From Sordariomycetes sp. S80-01Y (taxonomy: Eukaryota > Ascomycota > Sordariomycetes), in contig JAXQJY010000029.1 of the NCBI GenBank assembly GCA_037042185.1, positions 2,170,001 to 2,234,000 of the forward strand: a stretch of 64,000 bases of DNA, read 5' to 3'. The stretch's first letter is position 1, and every line of letters starts with the position of its first letter. This document shows positions 20,887 through 35,178 of the stretch, piece by piece. A program made the translations under genes and the position numbers. Below the pieces are notes generated by a model. That model made no database searches, was not told the DNA's origin, and saw only the letters and a program-made list of their open reading frames with translations.

Positions 20887-23073
20887 TTATACCACATTGC
20901 CAGCCATGCCCATGAATAATGCGTGAACAGCCAGGCTCAAAGTCCAAAAGCCAACCTTCTTGAACCGCCGTACCCTGCTCTGCTGGTTCTCGATATCTCT
21001 CGCGAACGCATCGTACGTCTCAGCGCTCATGTCGTTCATCAAGCCGCAGTCAAAGACGCTCCAGCTGCCGTCAAAGTCGCTTGCGCGTTTGACGATTCGG
21101 CATGTAATGGGTATGTACGTCTTCTTCGCGTTGATGTATGCGACTATAGGGCGGACGAGGGCCTGGTTGACGTAGGTGAGGTCTTTTGTGAACAGTGGCA
21201 CGGCGGCCTTGACATCGTTGAGATGGATGCGGAGATCCATTAGTAGGTAGCGTCGGTCATCATCAGATTGCTGGGCGGCTCTCGTCTCCTCCATTGCCTT
21301 CCTCGCTTCTGCTTCCTCTGCGGCAAAAACTTCTCCCAGATGCCCTGAGCGTAGCATCTCAGGGGCGCTCTCGTTCATGTTGCGGATGAAGCGATGACGG
21401 TTTGCTATGACAACCTCTTCTAGTTGATCGTAGAAGTCGGACATGACTTTCGTGATGCTCTCGTCTGTATCAGCCGGGAATGCTATATCAGCAACAATGT
21501 CGACGTCTCCTTCGTAAATCCAGCCAAAGGGACCCTCGACACCTCGATTAAGATGGTCAATTTTTAGACCATCAATCCGCAATCGGCTAAATTTCTTCCA
21601 TGCATCTGCCTCCCCGTAGCCAGGCATAACTGAGCGGTCCTGCCCAGCTGCAGTGCCGTGTACTTGTTTGGGATGAATTGTGAACAGAGAACCGTCAAAG
21701 GACCCTGACATATGATTTGCTGACAGGAAGTCGTAAAAGAGCCACTGCTTTCGAAGTTGCGGTAGCTCGCATGAGTAGATGCTGACCGAAAAGGGTCGGA
21801 AGTCGTTTGGCTGATGCACGGTGAGAAGCAAATCCTCGAGCTTGAAGGATTCCATTTCAAAATCACCCGGCTGATGCTCGTGTCGATAGGACAAGGGGTC
21901 GATTGCCTCGGAGGACCACCGAACCGAAGTGCGGTCTATAACCCCTCTTACGCCCTTGACCTCGACGTCCTTGAGAAGGCCTTTGCCATTCCACCAGTTG
22001 AGGAACGATAATGTGACATTGACATTAGCAATCGTCACGTCGAACTGGGTGTAATTTCCATCATCTTCTTCAGCCACGCCATCAGCGTGAGTATGATCCC
22101 GAGCGGCGGCGACGGCGGCAGCGTCTGTGTTGCCTTTGCTGACCGACGACTTGATCTGACCAGGCCTCCGCGAAACGAAGACGTTGCGGAAAGAGATCAT
22201 CCCACTGCCCCATTTGGGCACAATGGCTGACTCAAAAATAACGCTTACGCCCGCAGACTGAGTGAGATAATCGCCGACCCATCGTGCGAGTGTTTCCTGC
22301 GCCAAAACTGTATTAATGGACAAGATGACCAAGGAGAAGAAGGTCGTGGTTCCTAGCAGGATCCATACGAGGTGTCCCAGCATGAACCATGACACGAAAG
22401 CCCCCCACTCATCCGCGTTCCATGGTCGCATCGACCTGATGGACATCCATTTGAACCTAACCTTCAGCCTCTGTCGAAAGTTGGTTGCGGCCGCGAGTAG
22501 TTCCTCCTTGGTAGGACGATGTGGCATCGAGGGTAGGTATTTCGACATCGAAGAAGCGAAAGACTCGGCTTCTGGCTGAGGCTCCCCTTGCGTACCCGAT
22601 GCTCCATCGTTTCCCTTGGGTGAGGATGCTTGCTCTTTGAGGCGACCCTCACTTTTCTTGGCCTCCTCCAAACTGTGCCGTGGCTCGGAGTTGCCTCGGG
22701 GCTGTTCATTCTTCGGGCTCGAGCTATAAGCACGCAGCTGTGCAAGCCGCCATGGCACACTGTACGCTACAGCTCGCACACTTCTATCCAGCTGCCCTCC
22801 CCCGGCTTGCCTGATTGTCTTTGGCAATTGCGTGGCCACTCGCGGTGAGCTACTGCTCAAATGGGACGGAAAGAACGCTGACCATTGCGTCGGTGGATGT
22901 ATCAACGTATTGGCTATTGTATGGCCGTGTTTCTGAGATGCTGTCGATGCAACTCTCGAGGGCGATTGTCGTAAGACTGGCGACAGGCCGAATACAGCTG
23001 TCGAGGAAGAGCTGACATGGCTAGGTTTGGGGAGCAAGCGGCCTAACAACCATGGCGAAATGGCTTGAGACAT
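20887..23073 (-). CDS. MDM31: Mitochondrial distribution and morphology protein Mdm31
   Basis: An intronless frame of 728 residues from the ATG at 23073. Mdm31/Mdm32 proteins lie in the mitochondrial inner membrane and are needed for mitochondrial shape, nucleoid stability and cardiolipin balance. The N-terminus (MSQAISPWLLGRLLPKPSHV) is a good targeting sequence, followed by a disordered Ser/Pro/Glu stretch. A membrane segment lies in WFMLGHLVWILLGTTTFFSL, followed by the long conserved intermembrane-space domain (WGSGMISFRNVFVSRRPGQ, DVEVKGVRGVIDRTSVRW, HMSGSFDGSLFTIHPKQVHG, RIDGLKIDHLNRGVEGPFGW). A second hydrophobic segment lies at the C-terminus (WTLSLAVHALFMGMAG). An in-frame ATG at 23193 would add 40 residues but gives a poorer presequence. 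Confidence 0.93.
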   Translation of the reverse strand: MSQAISPWLLGRLLPKPSHVSSSSTAVFGLSPVLRQSPSRVASTASQKHGHTIANTLIHPPTQWSAFFPSHLSSSSPRVATQLPKTIRQAGGGQLDRSVRAVAYSVPWRLAQLRAYSSSPKNEQPRGNSEPRHSLEEAKKSEGRLKEQASSPKGNDGASGTQGEPQPEAESFASSMSKYLPSMPHRPTKEELLAAATNFRQRLKVRFKWMSIRSMRPWNADEWGAFVSWFMLGHLVWILLGTTTFFSLVILSINTVLAQETLARWVGDYLTQSAGVSVIFESAIVPKWGSGMISFRNVFVSRRPGQIKSSVSKGNTDAAAVAAARDHTHADGVAEEDDGNYTQFDVTIANVNVTLSFLNWWNGKGLLKDVEVKGVRGVIDRTSVRWSSEAIDPLSYRHEHQPGDFEMESFKLEDLLLTVHQPNDFRPFSVSIYSCELPQLRKQWLFYDFLSANHMSGSFDGSLFTIHPKQVHGTAAGQDRSVMPGYGEADAWKKFSRLRIDGLKIDHLNRGVEGPFGWIYEGDVDIVADIAFPADTDESITKVMSDFYDQLEEVVIANRHRFIRNMNESAPEMLRSGHLGEVFAAEEAEARKAMEETRAAQQSDDDRRYLLMDLRIHLNDVKAAVPLFTKDLTYVNQALVRPIVAYINAKKTYIPITCRIVKRASDFDGSWSVFDCGLMNDMSAETYDAFARDIENQQSRVRRFKKVGFWTLSLAVHALFMGMAGNVV

Positions 23074-23450
23074 GTTCCCATCGCATGGCTCCTTGTTTTC
23101 GCGCCTTAAAGAGCCGAAAAGATGAAGAACAGCACAGTCTTGACGGGTGCGAAAATGTGATGTCGTGATGCATAAGCATGTTCCAAGGCGCATGCAAAAG
23201 TCTCCATGACGCGCTTGGGCTAGCAGCTATCGGAAGGCCAATCGATAAGCTACGATAAGATAACACAAATTTTCGAGATTGACTGCTTTATCGCCAGGTC
23301 GCTGCGGTCAACCCCACGATAGATTAAACATTCTTCTTCACCGATAAAGCCCACGACCACCGCGAGACCGCCACTGGTCTGCCGTAATTCTCATCGACAA
23401 CTAGATTAGCTTACGACTATATCCGAATTTTGCGACCGCTATCGTACAAA
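23074..23450. promoter_or_regulatory. Divergent promoter MDM31 / PNO1 with RRPE- and PAC-like sites
   Basis: AAATTTTC at 23267-23274 resembles the RRPE element and CTCATCG at 23390-23396 is seven of eight bases of the PAC core on the opposite strand; both elements are known from promoters of ribosome-biogenesis genes. Two GATAAG sites lie at 23244-23249 and 23254-23259. The PNO1 ATG follows at 23451. Function is inferred from motif match only. Confidence 0.4.
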
Positions 23451-24353
23451 ATGCCCGCGCCCACTGCCTTGAAGAAGGCGGACGATGCCCCGCCCGTTGA
23501 AGAGGTTGAAGCGATGATCCCCGAAGGTAGGATATGAGATTATCAACTGATAGGCGAAATTCGGCTGACAGCGGATTTAGATATTGAACTGGATCACGAT
23601 GCCGATGAAGAGTTGCAGCTGTCAATCGGGGACTCTGTCAATATGGATCCGGACACCATCTTGGCGCCGGTCAAGGGGGATAGCAACGCAATGGAGATGG
23701 ACGAGGAAGGTCGGCCACAGTTCCAACCTTCAAGAGACATCGTAAGCGATCTGATACGTCTTGAACCGGGAATTCGCGCTCATAATCTGAATTAGGACCC
23801 CGTCACCCGAGTCGAAACGCGAAAGATTCCAGTCCCGCCTCACCGCATGACTCCGTTGAAGCACTCATGGAGCAGCATCTACCCCCCCTTAGTCGAACAC
23901 CTCAAGCTGCAATGCCGGATGAACATCAAGCGGAAAACTGTTGAGTTGAGAACGTCGAAGCACACCGTTGACTCTGGAGCGCTGCAAAAGGGCGAGGATT
24001 TTGTGAAGGCGTTTACTCTGGGCTTTGACGTTGACGATGCTGTAGCTCTGCTGCGTTTGGACGATCTTTACATTGAGACATTCGAGATCAAGGACGTGAG
24101 GACAATGCACGGCGACACCCAAGCCCGCGCTATCGGACGCATTGCTGGAAAGGATGGCAAGACCAAGTTTGCCATCGAGAACGCTAGCAGGACACGGGTT
24201 GTGCTCGCAGACTCAAAGATCCATATCCTAGGAGGGTTCAAGAACATTCACCTGGCGCGGGAATCCATCGTCAGCTTGATTCTGGGTAAGCCGCCGGGCA
24301 AGGTTTATGGCAACTTGAGGACTGTTGCATCAAGGATGAAGGAGCGATTTTAG
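23451..24353 (+). CDS. PNO1: Pre-rRNA processing KH protein Pno1/Dim2
   Basis: Exons 23451-23526, 23581-23741 and 23796-24353 give 264 residues, the family length. Pno1 binds the 3' end of 18S rRNA in pre-40S particles, guides the endonuclease Nob1 and recruits the dimethyltransferase Dim1. After an acidic N-terminus (DIELDHDADEE) come the conserved IPVPPHRMTPLKHSW segment, a degenerate first KH domain (IKRKTVELRTSKHT) and the second KH domain with GRIAGKDGKTKFAIENASRT, then HILGGFKNIHLARESIVSLI and the C-terminal GKVYGNLRTVASRMKERF. The first intron has two in-frame acceptors (23571 and 23580) differing by three codons; the downstream one sits better relative to the CTGAC branch. MDM31 starts divergently upstream. 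Confidence 0.95.
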
Positions 24354-26977
<2,624 letters not shown>

Positions 26978-27468
26978 AGGGGTTGCGCATTTGAACGATT
27001 AGGGAAGATGCCAAGTTAAGGGTCCTACGACCCGGGAACCTAAAACGACGGGACGTACGTAATGATAGTAAAAAGACAACACAGCAGGCTAGAATGTGAT
27101 GAATTGAAAGCTTGAACTCAGCCATAATGGTCTAAATGAGAGTGAGAACTACAGCACGCGGGCTCGCCAAGCAAGTGAACAAAGTGTGGCGCTGCTACCG
27201 TGGCGCCGTCGGTGCGACTTCGCCAGGGTGTGCAGGCATGTCGCACTAGCCACGCTTTGGGTCACCACAGCAACATGCCTTGTTGACTCAGTCAATATTT
27301 ACACTTCTCGTGTGCTCCAAATATCTTCTTCGTTTCGTCAACTAACCATCATACAGCGATCACGATATCCCGCCGCGGCTTTGTTCGAGGTCTTTCACGG
27401 ATACCAGTAAACGGGTCGACCTCGACAAAACGCCATCATACACAATTACCTACACAAGCACCGACACG
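26978..27468. other. Intergenic, 491 bp: enolase terminator and BUB1 promoter
   Basis: Tandem genes on the plus strand. I see no separate feature; the stretch just before 27469 is CA-rich, as usual before fungal starts. Confidence 0.6.
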
Positions 27469-30400
27469 ATGGCTCCGCCGGAGGAGTCAACGAACTTCGA
27501 CGTGATCGAGGGGCAGAAGGAAAACATTCAGTCACTGCCTGGCGGTCGCTCAGCGAAGAAGCTTGCAGAGATCTACTCTCCGTCACCTTTACATAAGTTG
27601 TCAACCCCAACACCGTCGGACACCCGCAACGTCAACGACTGCATCCGCGCAGAGTACGAGGCGGAAATCCAGAACATCTCAGAATCAGATGATCCTCTCG
27701 ACGTCTTCGACAGATACGTGCGATGGACACTGGACGCGTATCCCTCTGCCCAGGCCACACCTCAGTCTCAGCTCCATCTTTTGCTTGAACGAGCGACCAA
27801 GGCTTTCATCTCCTCGGCACAATACAAGAATGACCCCAGGTACTTGAAGATGTGGATACACTACATTCATTTCTTCGCCGACGATAAGCGTGAAACCTTC
27901 GTCTTTCTATCACGACACGCTATTGGAGAGCGCCTGGCCTTGTTCTACGAGGAATACGCTGAGTGGCTGGAAAGCGCGGGGCGCTGGTCACAAGCCGAAG
28001 AGGTCTACAAGATGGGCATTGAGCGAGAGGCACTGCCCGTCCAGCGCTTGCTGCGGAAGTTCAAGGAGTTTGAGGACAGGCTCGCACAGCGGCCAGTGGA
28101 TGCCAACGAGCCGTCTTCGCCTGCTCTGCCCGTTCGACCTGCTCTCGCGGCTAAGACACATCCTTTTACTGGCGGTCGCTCGGAGAACCCTCAGGAACAG
28201 CGCGCTCCGAAGGCTTCGAAGCCCAAGTCGAAGATGGCCATCTTTTGTGACACAGAGGCTGAATCCCAAACACCGGCACTTTCACCGCGCGAAACTGGCT
28301 CCAAGGGATGGGATACGATTGGTTCGATGGCTGAGCGAAAGAAGGAGAACACGATAGAGCCCAAGGCATGGGTTGGTGAGACCATAAAATCTGGTAAACC
28401 CAAGCCTCAGGCTGCCAAGATGGCGGTGTTCAGGGATCCGGTATGTTCCTCTCCCGTTCCCTTGTCTTGCCCAAATGTTGATGAGCATAGGACTAATGTG
28501 TGACTTGGGGTCTTCCTGTAATTCAGTCTCTTTCGCAAATAAACAACATTGTCGTTGTTCCTTCTAAAAGCCAGACCACCGTGCATCCCCAAACAGGGAA
28601 GCGTGAGCGCATCTTCGTTGATCTGGCGACATTGTACCCAACCCCGGAGGAAGCCGGAACAGAACTGAGTTTTGAAGAGGTAATGGCTGCCAGACGGGGC
28701 TGGTTGGATCACACTTGGGGAGATGAGGCCTTTGACGTCAGCCTCATAGCTGAGCCAGCTGATGTCGGTGATGTCGACAGAGTGGCTAAGGATGTTGGCA
28801 CTAAGCTCGTCATACATCGTGACGACATTCACGCTCCGCTGGACGAGAATGGTGCTCCAGTCCAGCAGTCGAAACCCCGCGGCAAGAAGAAGAAAGTCAT
28901 GGAGGTCAACGAGACTCAAATTAGTGAGTACAAGTCAAGGCGGCAAAAGACGTGCCCCGGAACTAACCCTGAACAGTCAAGACTAAGCTGGACTCGCCGT
29001 CGGGACCGAAGCTCAAGAAGAGGAATACCGCAGAACCGACAATGACTCTCCATACGCGAGCAGCTACAGATGACATATACGAAATTTTCAACGCACCTAT
29101 ACAGCAGCCTGGCGAGGACGAGCTGAGCGTTTATGACGGCGACGAAACCGATGGCGACTACACCACCGACGCTGAGAGCACAGGCACGACCAGGCACGTA
29201 GATGGCGAAACGCAAGAAGACGAGGAAGATGCGAAGAGCGTCAGCGAGTGGTCCGACTTCTCACGAAAGCATTTGATGGAACTCGGAGCTCAGGCTGGGC
29301 AAGACGAGCGCGACGATACACGAGTGTCTGACCTGATTGATGTCGGTGCGTCTGACGAAAACGAGGACGAAGGGCCTACGACTGGAGAGCTCAACCAGCA
29401 AGAAATCGACCCGGAGACACCAGAAGATCAGCTCTACGGCACACGCACATCTTTCATTCCTGTCCCCCCTGAAGATTACGACCCACCAACACGGCCTTAT
29501 AGGGACCCGGCTGAGGTGGCGAACAACCGGCTTCCTTTCATGACACCCATCACCGAGAGGACAGAAGTATCTCTCGAGCTTGAGGCAGAGCGACGGGAGC
29601 ATCTTTACAAGACCCCATGCCGGCGTGAAGAAGCCCTGATTGAGCTGGACGATGAAGACGAGAGCTCTGACCTGGAGCCCATGAGCAGTCCTATCCGAGA
29701 CATCGTTAGTCCACCGCAACCTGCGCCCAAGATCTCGAAGGCCTTGGCGCCCAAACCCGCCGTGGCCCTGACCAAGTCGATGAAGAAAGCCGTCCCGCCA
29801 AGGGGCCCTATCATCAAGGATGCGCAGTGCAATCCGGTCGAGGAGAGTGTTCGTAGCGAGATCTTGGCCAACATCCAGCCCCCCCTGAGCTCATACAGTG
29901 GCTTCTTTGATCACAGCTCCGAGAAATATAAGCACGGTGCCGAGATTCGCAAGGTCGCCAAAGAATCTGCCAGGACGAGCAGAGGTTGTGACAAGGATAT
30001 GCCTTCTGCAGTTGAACTTGATCTCCCGGATGTCGCCACGACGTACACTGTTACGCGTGAGCTCGGGTCCGGTGCTTTCGCGCCGGTGTATCTTGTGGAA
30101 AACTCGAACCCCGAAGAGGCTGACAATGATGAGAATGCCGTTGCGACGATGGGTAAGGGAGCTTTTGCTGTCAACCATCGACATTCCTGGGAGGCTTTGA
30201 AGATGGAAAAACCTCCAACGCCGTGGGAATTCCACATGATGCGTGTCGCTCACAGCCGTCTTGGACCTCACCACCGCGCAGCTGCTTCGCTCTCGTACGC
30301 GCACGAGCTGCACCTGTACCAGAACGAGGCCTTCCTCTTCCTGCCCTATCACCCACACGGTACACTGTTGGATGTGATCAATCTCTTTCGAGGCGAGTCG

Positions 30401-31108
30401 TCCGGCGTCATGGAGGAGCAACTTGCAATGTTCTTTACCATCGAGCTGCTGCGTACGACAGAGGCTTTACATGCGAAGAGTGTTCTGCATGGCGACATCA
30501 AGCCGGATAACTGCCTCCTCCGGCTGGACGGCCTGGTTGGCGATCATCATGAGCATCATAGAACGGAGCCGCTGTCAAGTCAGTGGAAATCCAATGGTAG
30601 CGACGGCTGGAACTCCCGTGGTCTCACTCTGATCGATTTTGGCAGAGCCATCGACATGCGCAATTTTGCTCCAGATGTTCAATTCATCGCTGACTGGAAG
30701 ACCACTGCACAAGATTGCGCTGAGATGCGAGAAGGTCGTCCCTGGACATGGCAGATTGACTACCACGGTCTTGCCAACACCATCCACTCACTGCTCTTTG
30801 GCAAATACATTGAGACTATTCGCTGCGACCAGGGGGGCATTGGGAGTCTTGGTGGCCGCAGGTACCGAATCCGTGAGAGTCTGAAGAGGTACTGGCAGGC
30901 TGAGCTATGGGGTGACTGTTTCGATGTGCTTCTGAACCCGAACTCACACGTCGAGAATGAGGACGGCGGCAAGATGCCCGTGCTCAAGTCGATGAGAGGT
31001 GTCAGGGAGAGGATGGAGAGGTGGCTGGAGGAGAATTGTGAGAGGGGCGTGGGTTTAAAGGCACACGTCGGGAGGCTGGAGGCCTTTGCGAAATCGAGGA
31101 AGCACTGA
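27469..31108 (+). CDS. BUB1: Spindle checkpoint kinase, combined Mad3/Bub1 type
   Basis: Exons 27469-28440, 28527-28923 and 28977-31108 give 1,166 residues. The protein monitors kinetochore attachment and delays anaphase. Order of parts: a KEN box at 17-19 (QKENIQS); the Mad3/Bub1 TPR-like region with YLKMWIHYIHFFADD and FYEEYAEWLE; a second KEN box at 292-294 (RKKENTIE); a GLEBS-type Bub3-binding motif near 370-385 (ELSFEEVMAARRGWL); and a C-terminal kinase domain with the glycine loop ELGSGAFAPVYLV near 814, HGDIKPDNCLLR near 961 and LIDFGRAIDM near 1010. KEN boxes are Mad3/BubR1 features and the kinase a Bub1 feature, so this looks like the unduplicated ancestral form known from Pezizomycotina (for example SldA). 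Introns are phase-consistent (0 and 1). Confidence 0.95.
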
Positions 31109-31520
31109 GTCGTGCCGTGTGCTATTTCCGCGTTGATGAGCCTACGACTGGCGTTGGATGACTTTTGGTCGTTTCTGTTATTTGATACTTTCACCCTATA
31201 CCCATGTCGGCGTGGCGGAGGATTGGTAATACATCGTCAGAACGTATATGATTTTGCTCAAGTACGATGCCCCTTGGAACATGATGACAGACGCGAACAA
31301 ACGCAGTGAACACAGCCCAGGTCGCTCAGTGGACGCTCCATTCGCTCGTCATTTGCAAGAGGCTCGTCACGTTTCGTGCTCAATAATGACCTGCATTTCA
31401 GTTTACGAGTCCAATTTCAATGCATGCTTTTGACGCCACTCAGCGTATCTAAGCCCCTAGCGTGCAGACCCAAACCGTTTCATGAATCACATCAAACTCA
31501 TGCTGCCCATCGCCTTCAGA
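31109..31520. other. Intergenic, 412 bp between convergent genes
   Basis: 3' flanks of BUB1 (plus) and eIF3d (minus). Nothing else seen. Confidence 0.6.
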
Positions 31521-33380
31521 CTATTCCTCATCCTCACCCTCGCCCTCCTCCTCCTCGATCTCCTCCTCGTCGTCGTCGTCATCGAGGCTGCCGGAAGGGA
31601 CCTGGTACAGGCGCAGGATGCTCTTGTTGGGGTCCTTGACAAGGGCAAACTTGCCCTCATCGGCGCGCAGACACATGTCTGCAATGGTGCGCACGATACC
31701 CCAGCCGTTGGACAGCTGGAGGTTCATCTGGTTGGCGAAATCGCGAGGCTTCCAGCCAACGACGCCCAGGATGACGTGCTTGTCGTTGGAGCGGGGGTTG
31801 ACACGAGAGACGAAACTAATTGCGCTGTTAGTGGTGTTCGTATTTCGGGTTGAAGACCGGAAACTTACCCCAGCTTCATGACGTCCGACTTGGAGAGGAT
31901 GCTTTGGACGGTCCAGCGGGCGAGCTTGCAGCTGTTGTTCTTCATCTCCGTAGCGACGACGGCACCGCGCTGCGTGACGAGCTTGCTGCGCCAGTCAAGC
32001 GCACCGCCGCTGCCCTGAGCCTTGGAGTCGAACTCGTTGAGCGCCTTGATGGTGACGAGCTGATCCTCTCCGCTGATGGCGTTCTTCTGAACAGCATCGA
32101 CCTCCGTACGCACGATGAGGTACACGGGCTCCTCGTCGTTGGTCGACAGGTCGAAGCGGCGGTACTTGTATGCCTTGGAGGCGGGGGGGTCGGTGTCCTC
32201 GGAGGAGTTGTAGAAGGGGTTGCCGTTGGACATTTCGAGCTTGTTGTTCTCGTTCTCGGAAACGACCTGGTTGGCGAAGTTGTGGTTGATGTAAGTGGCC
32301 TCCTCGGCCAGGGCAGGGGGCTGGTTCACAGCGTCCTTACCGCCGTCAGCGGCGTCGAGGGGAGCATCGGCGGCGTTCTCGTTGACGGTGACCATATCGA
32401 GGGCGGCATTGTCGCGCTTGTCGATGAAGATCTTGTTGCCTTGGCGAACGATGACGATATCCCAGGGGTATACTGAGCGCGTAGAGCACATGAGCATGGA
32501 CAGAATGCTGTCCGTCGCGAAGATAGTGGCCTCATCCCTCTCTGCGAGCTCCTGGATGATGGGATCGCTCGAGGTGGTTACGTTGTAGGCGGCACGGTCA
32601 ATCGCCTGAAGCTTCTTCTCGGCACCCTTAACAGGAGGCTTGTCGTAGGAGCGGTCGTAGTGGTAGAGGAAGCCGTAGTCGCCCAGGTCCTCGCCCTCAT
32701 CCGCATCGAGATTCAGCTTAGCCAAACGGTTGAAGTCGATCTCCTCCAACAGGTCCCAGTCCGAGCGCACGTGAATGCTGGCTTCGCGTGTCCGTTGAGG
32801 CTTGTCGTAATCCTTCCAGCCAAAGCGACGACCACCGCGCCCGCCACCTCCGCGACCTCCACGGTCAAAGCCACCGCCGGCTTGACGGCCACCGCGACCG
32901 CCCTGCGGCTGCTGGCGCCCACCTCGGGCGTCTCCGCGTCCGCCGCGTCCTTGACCACGGCCTCGAGTGAAGACGGCACCGCGGCCGAACCTGGATTTTG
33001 TGCTATCGCGTGTGTTGCTGACGATGGAGAAGGATGACTCGTCCTCGGCGGCGGGGGCGTTGAAGGTGACGGCGTGGCTGGAGCCGTATGTTTGCTGGTC
33101 TGCGCGGGTCAGTACGGGCACGACTTTGTGCACATTCCCTAAGCCGTGCCATGAGATCACACGTACCTCTGTAGTTGCGCTGGAACTGCATGCGGGAACC
33201 TCGCTCCCTGTCTTTGCCCTCGGTCGTCCAGTCGGCCATGCGACCCAGCTTGTCGCCCTTGGAGAATGGCGCATAGGGCACACCGTCGAGGGTGGTGTCG
33301 CTGGTGACGGGAGGCCCCCAGCCATCGCTGGGCGGGCAGCTCTCGCAGATGCGAACGTAGTCGAGCGAGTCGGTCGTCAT
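31521..33380 (-). CDS. eIF3d: Translation initiation factor eIF3 subunit d
   Basis: Three exons (33380-33167, 33099-31869, 31815-31521) encode 579 residues. eIF3d lies on the 40S head near the mRNA exit, and in animals can itself bind the cap of some messages. Seen here: the N-terminal segment DGWGPP...[17 protein letters not shown], an RGG/Gly-rich insert of about 60 residues, then the conserved fold with [69 protein letters not shown] and [21 protein letters not shown]. The last intron splits the phrase KLG/FVSRVNP, and the C-terminus has [26 protein letters not shown] and a long Asp/Glu tail. Fission yeast Moe1 is the same subunit. The start at 33380 begins [13 protein letters not shown]. 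Introns are 49-67 nt and in phase. Confidence 0.96.
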
Positions 33381-33703
33381 TTTGGCGATACGTTGCAGGA
33401 AGCGAGTCTCGGTTCACCGAGATCGAGAATTTGGACGGGGAGGGTGAATTTGTGGTGGGGTGTGGGGCGCTTTTTACGAAAATATCGAGCCCCGCGCCAC
33501 GTCTCGACTTGAAGTCACAGTCATGGAACGGTCAGGTAACGCAGCACTGGATACCTAAGTTACTACAACAGATAGTGTGCTCGCCTGCTCAGCGCTGGCA
33601 CGCTCTCTAATGAACTTCATTTTGCTTTCTCGAGCTCATAGTCTATTGGAACTCATTAGGGCGTAGGGGAATTTCTGCATCAACGGTGATATCTCGTAGC
33701 TGC
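33381..33703. other. Intergenic, 323 bp
   Basis: eIF3d promoter and bZIP gene 3' flank, both on the minus strand. Nothing else seen. Confidence 0.55.
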
Positions 33704-35178
33704 TCACGCGGCAGCTCCAACCATGCGTGGAGTTGACAACACATCTGCGATGGCATCGCGAACCTCGAATTCTTCGGTAACAGCTCCAAAACTGGTCAGA
33801 AAGTATCAGCATTGGCTGCATCGTCAGCACGAGAAAGGGGGGGTTTTACCCGAAACACCTCATCTTTGGACTCAGCTGCTGTGCAAGCGCTCTCAGGTCT
33901 GAAGGCCCTATCTCCTTGAACCTGGGATGCGACATGACCATGCCCCAGGCCATGATGGGAGTGATCTCTCCATCGAGATCGATCCTCGCACTGAGGTCCA
34001 TCAAAGAGGCCAGATCTACTGGCGACAGATTGTAGCTCCCTTGACCAGTGTCTGACTGGTCGTGGACCTGCACCGTAGAAAAGGGCGAGTGTGCCGGGAG
34101 CTGGTCGGTTGGTTTAGGAGGACAGGATGCCATGAGGGCATGGCCAGATGGCATTTCGGACTCGTATGTCTTCTCGATGAGATATGGTAGGTGGTTCATG
34201 CAGGGTCGTTCAAGGCTAGTTACCCCCAACTGGTTAGCCACGTTGCAACTTCCTTTGCTTGCTGATGACAACATTTCCTCTCCGTAGATGTTCAGTTTGG
34301 GGGCGGTGATGGGTATGCTCTGGACGACGAGGGGTTATCGTACGCTAAGACGAAGTCGATGCCGGCCTGGTTGTAATCTAGCCCCCTTTCGACTGAGGCC
34401 TGCTGCGTCATGTGCCGCAGCTGCTGGCCCGTGGTGTGCTGGCTGGGCTGGGCACCAGACGATAGTGAGCCACCCGTCGATTGGGATGCTGCGCCCGGGG
34501 AGAAACCACTTTGAGACTGTGATGCTTGGGCGAAGCGGTTGCCACCAGAGGCACTTCGGCCATCGTGAGAGCCGCCGCCGCCTCCCGCCCGAGGATCGTC
34601 GGGGAACTGGGAGGAGAAGGGAATGCCATGCTGGAGCAAGAGATCCTTAAGCCTCTTGTTCTCTTCGGCCAGCTTCGTCTTGTCTTGGGATATTCCGCTG
34701 TAGACTTCCTTCAGCCGGACGACCTCATCCTCCAGTGCCTTGACGTATTGCTCTTTTCGTTCTCGGTGAGTCCTGGGAGAAACAATCTTAGGTCCGCCCC
34801 ATCATTCGTGAGTTCGAGGGCCGTCCATACCGTTGCGCTTGCCGATTGAGCTCTTGACGCCGCGTCAGAGCTGGTTTGCTGTCGGGCTTCGGCCCGCGCT
34901 TCTTTGGTTGCGTGCCATCTGTTGTCACCCCATGACTATCAGTATCGAGCTTTCGCGCCAGGGCAAGGGACCCCAGGGGGGGGAGGTGTCGTACCGCGCG
35001 TGCTTCGCTTGCTCGTGAGGTCTTTCAGGAAACCTAGATTGAGGCCCGAGGATCGTCTGCTCGGGTCGGCTTGATCGCTCATGGGGGCGTCAGGTGAACT
35101 TTGGCTGTGGTACGCTTGGCTCTGGTCGGGAGAGATGGACGGGCCGGCAAACCCAGGCTGATGGTAGGAATCGCTCAT
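33704..35178 (-). CDS. bZIP transcription factor, Pap1/Yap-like with variant basic region
   Basis: Five exons (35178-34995, 34918-34831, 34772-34344, 34215-33850, 33791-33704) join in phase to 384 residues. The basic region reads RRQELNRQAQRTHRERKE, that is N-x2-AQ-x2-HR, whereas Pap1/Yap1 factors have N-x2-AQ-x2-FR. A leucine zipper follows (LEDEVVRLKEVYSGISQDK, LAEENKRLKDLLLQHGI). Two introns cut the DNA-binding domain, one at QAQR/THRER. After a Ser/Gln/Gly-rich linker comes a conserved C-terminal module (AGIDFVLALERPCMNHLPYL, SGHALMASCPP, DLDGEITPIMAWGMVMSHPRF) shared with other fungal bZIP proteins of this sort. The assembled C-terminus ends DAIADVLSTPRMVGAAA. Target genes cannot be read from the sequence. 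No cysteine-rich redox domain like that of Yap1 is visible. Confidence 0.88.
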
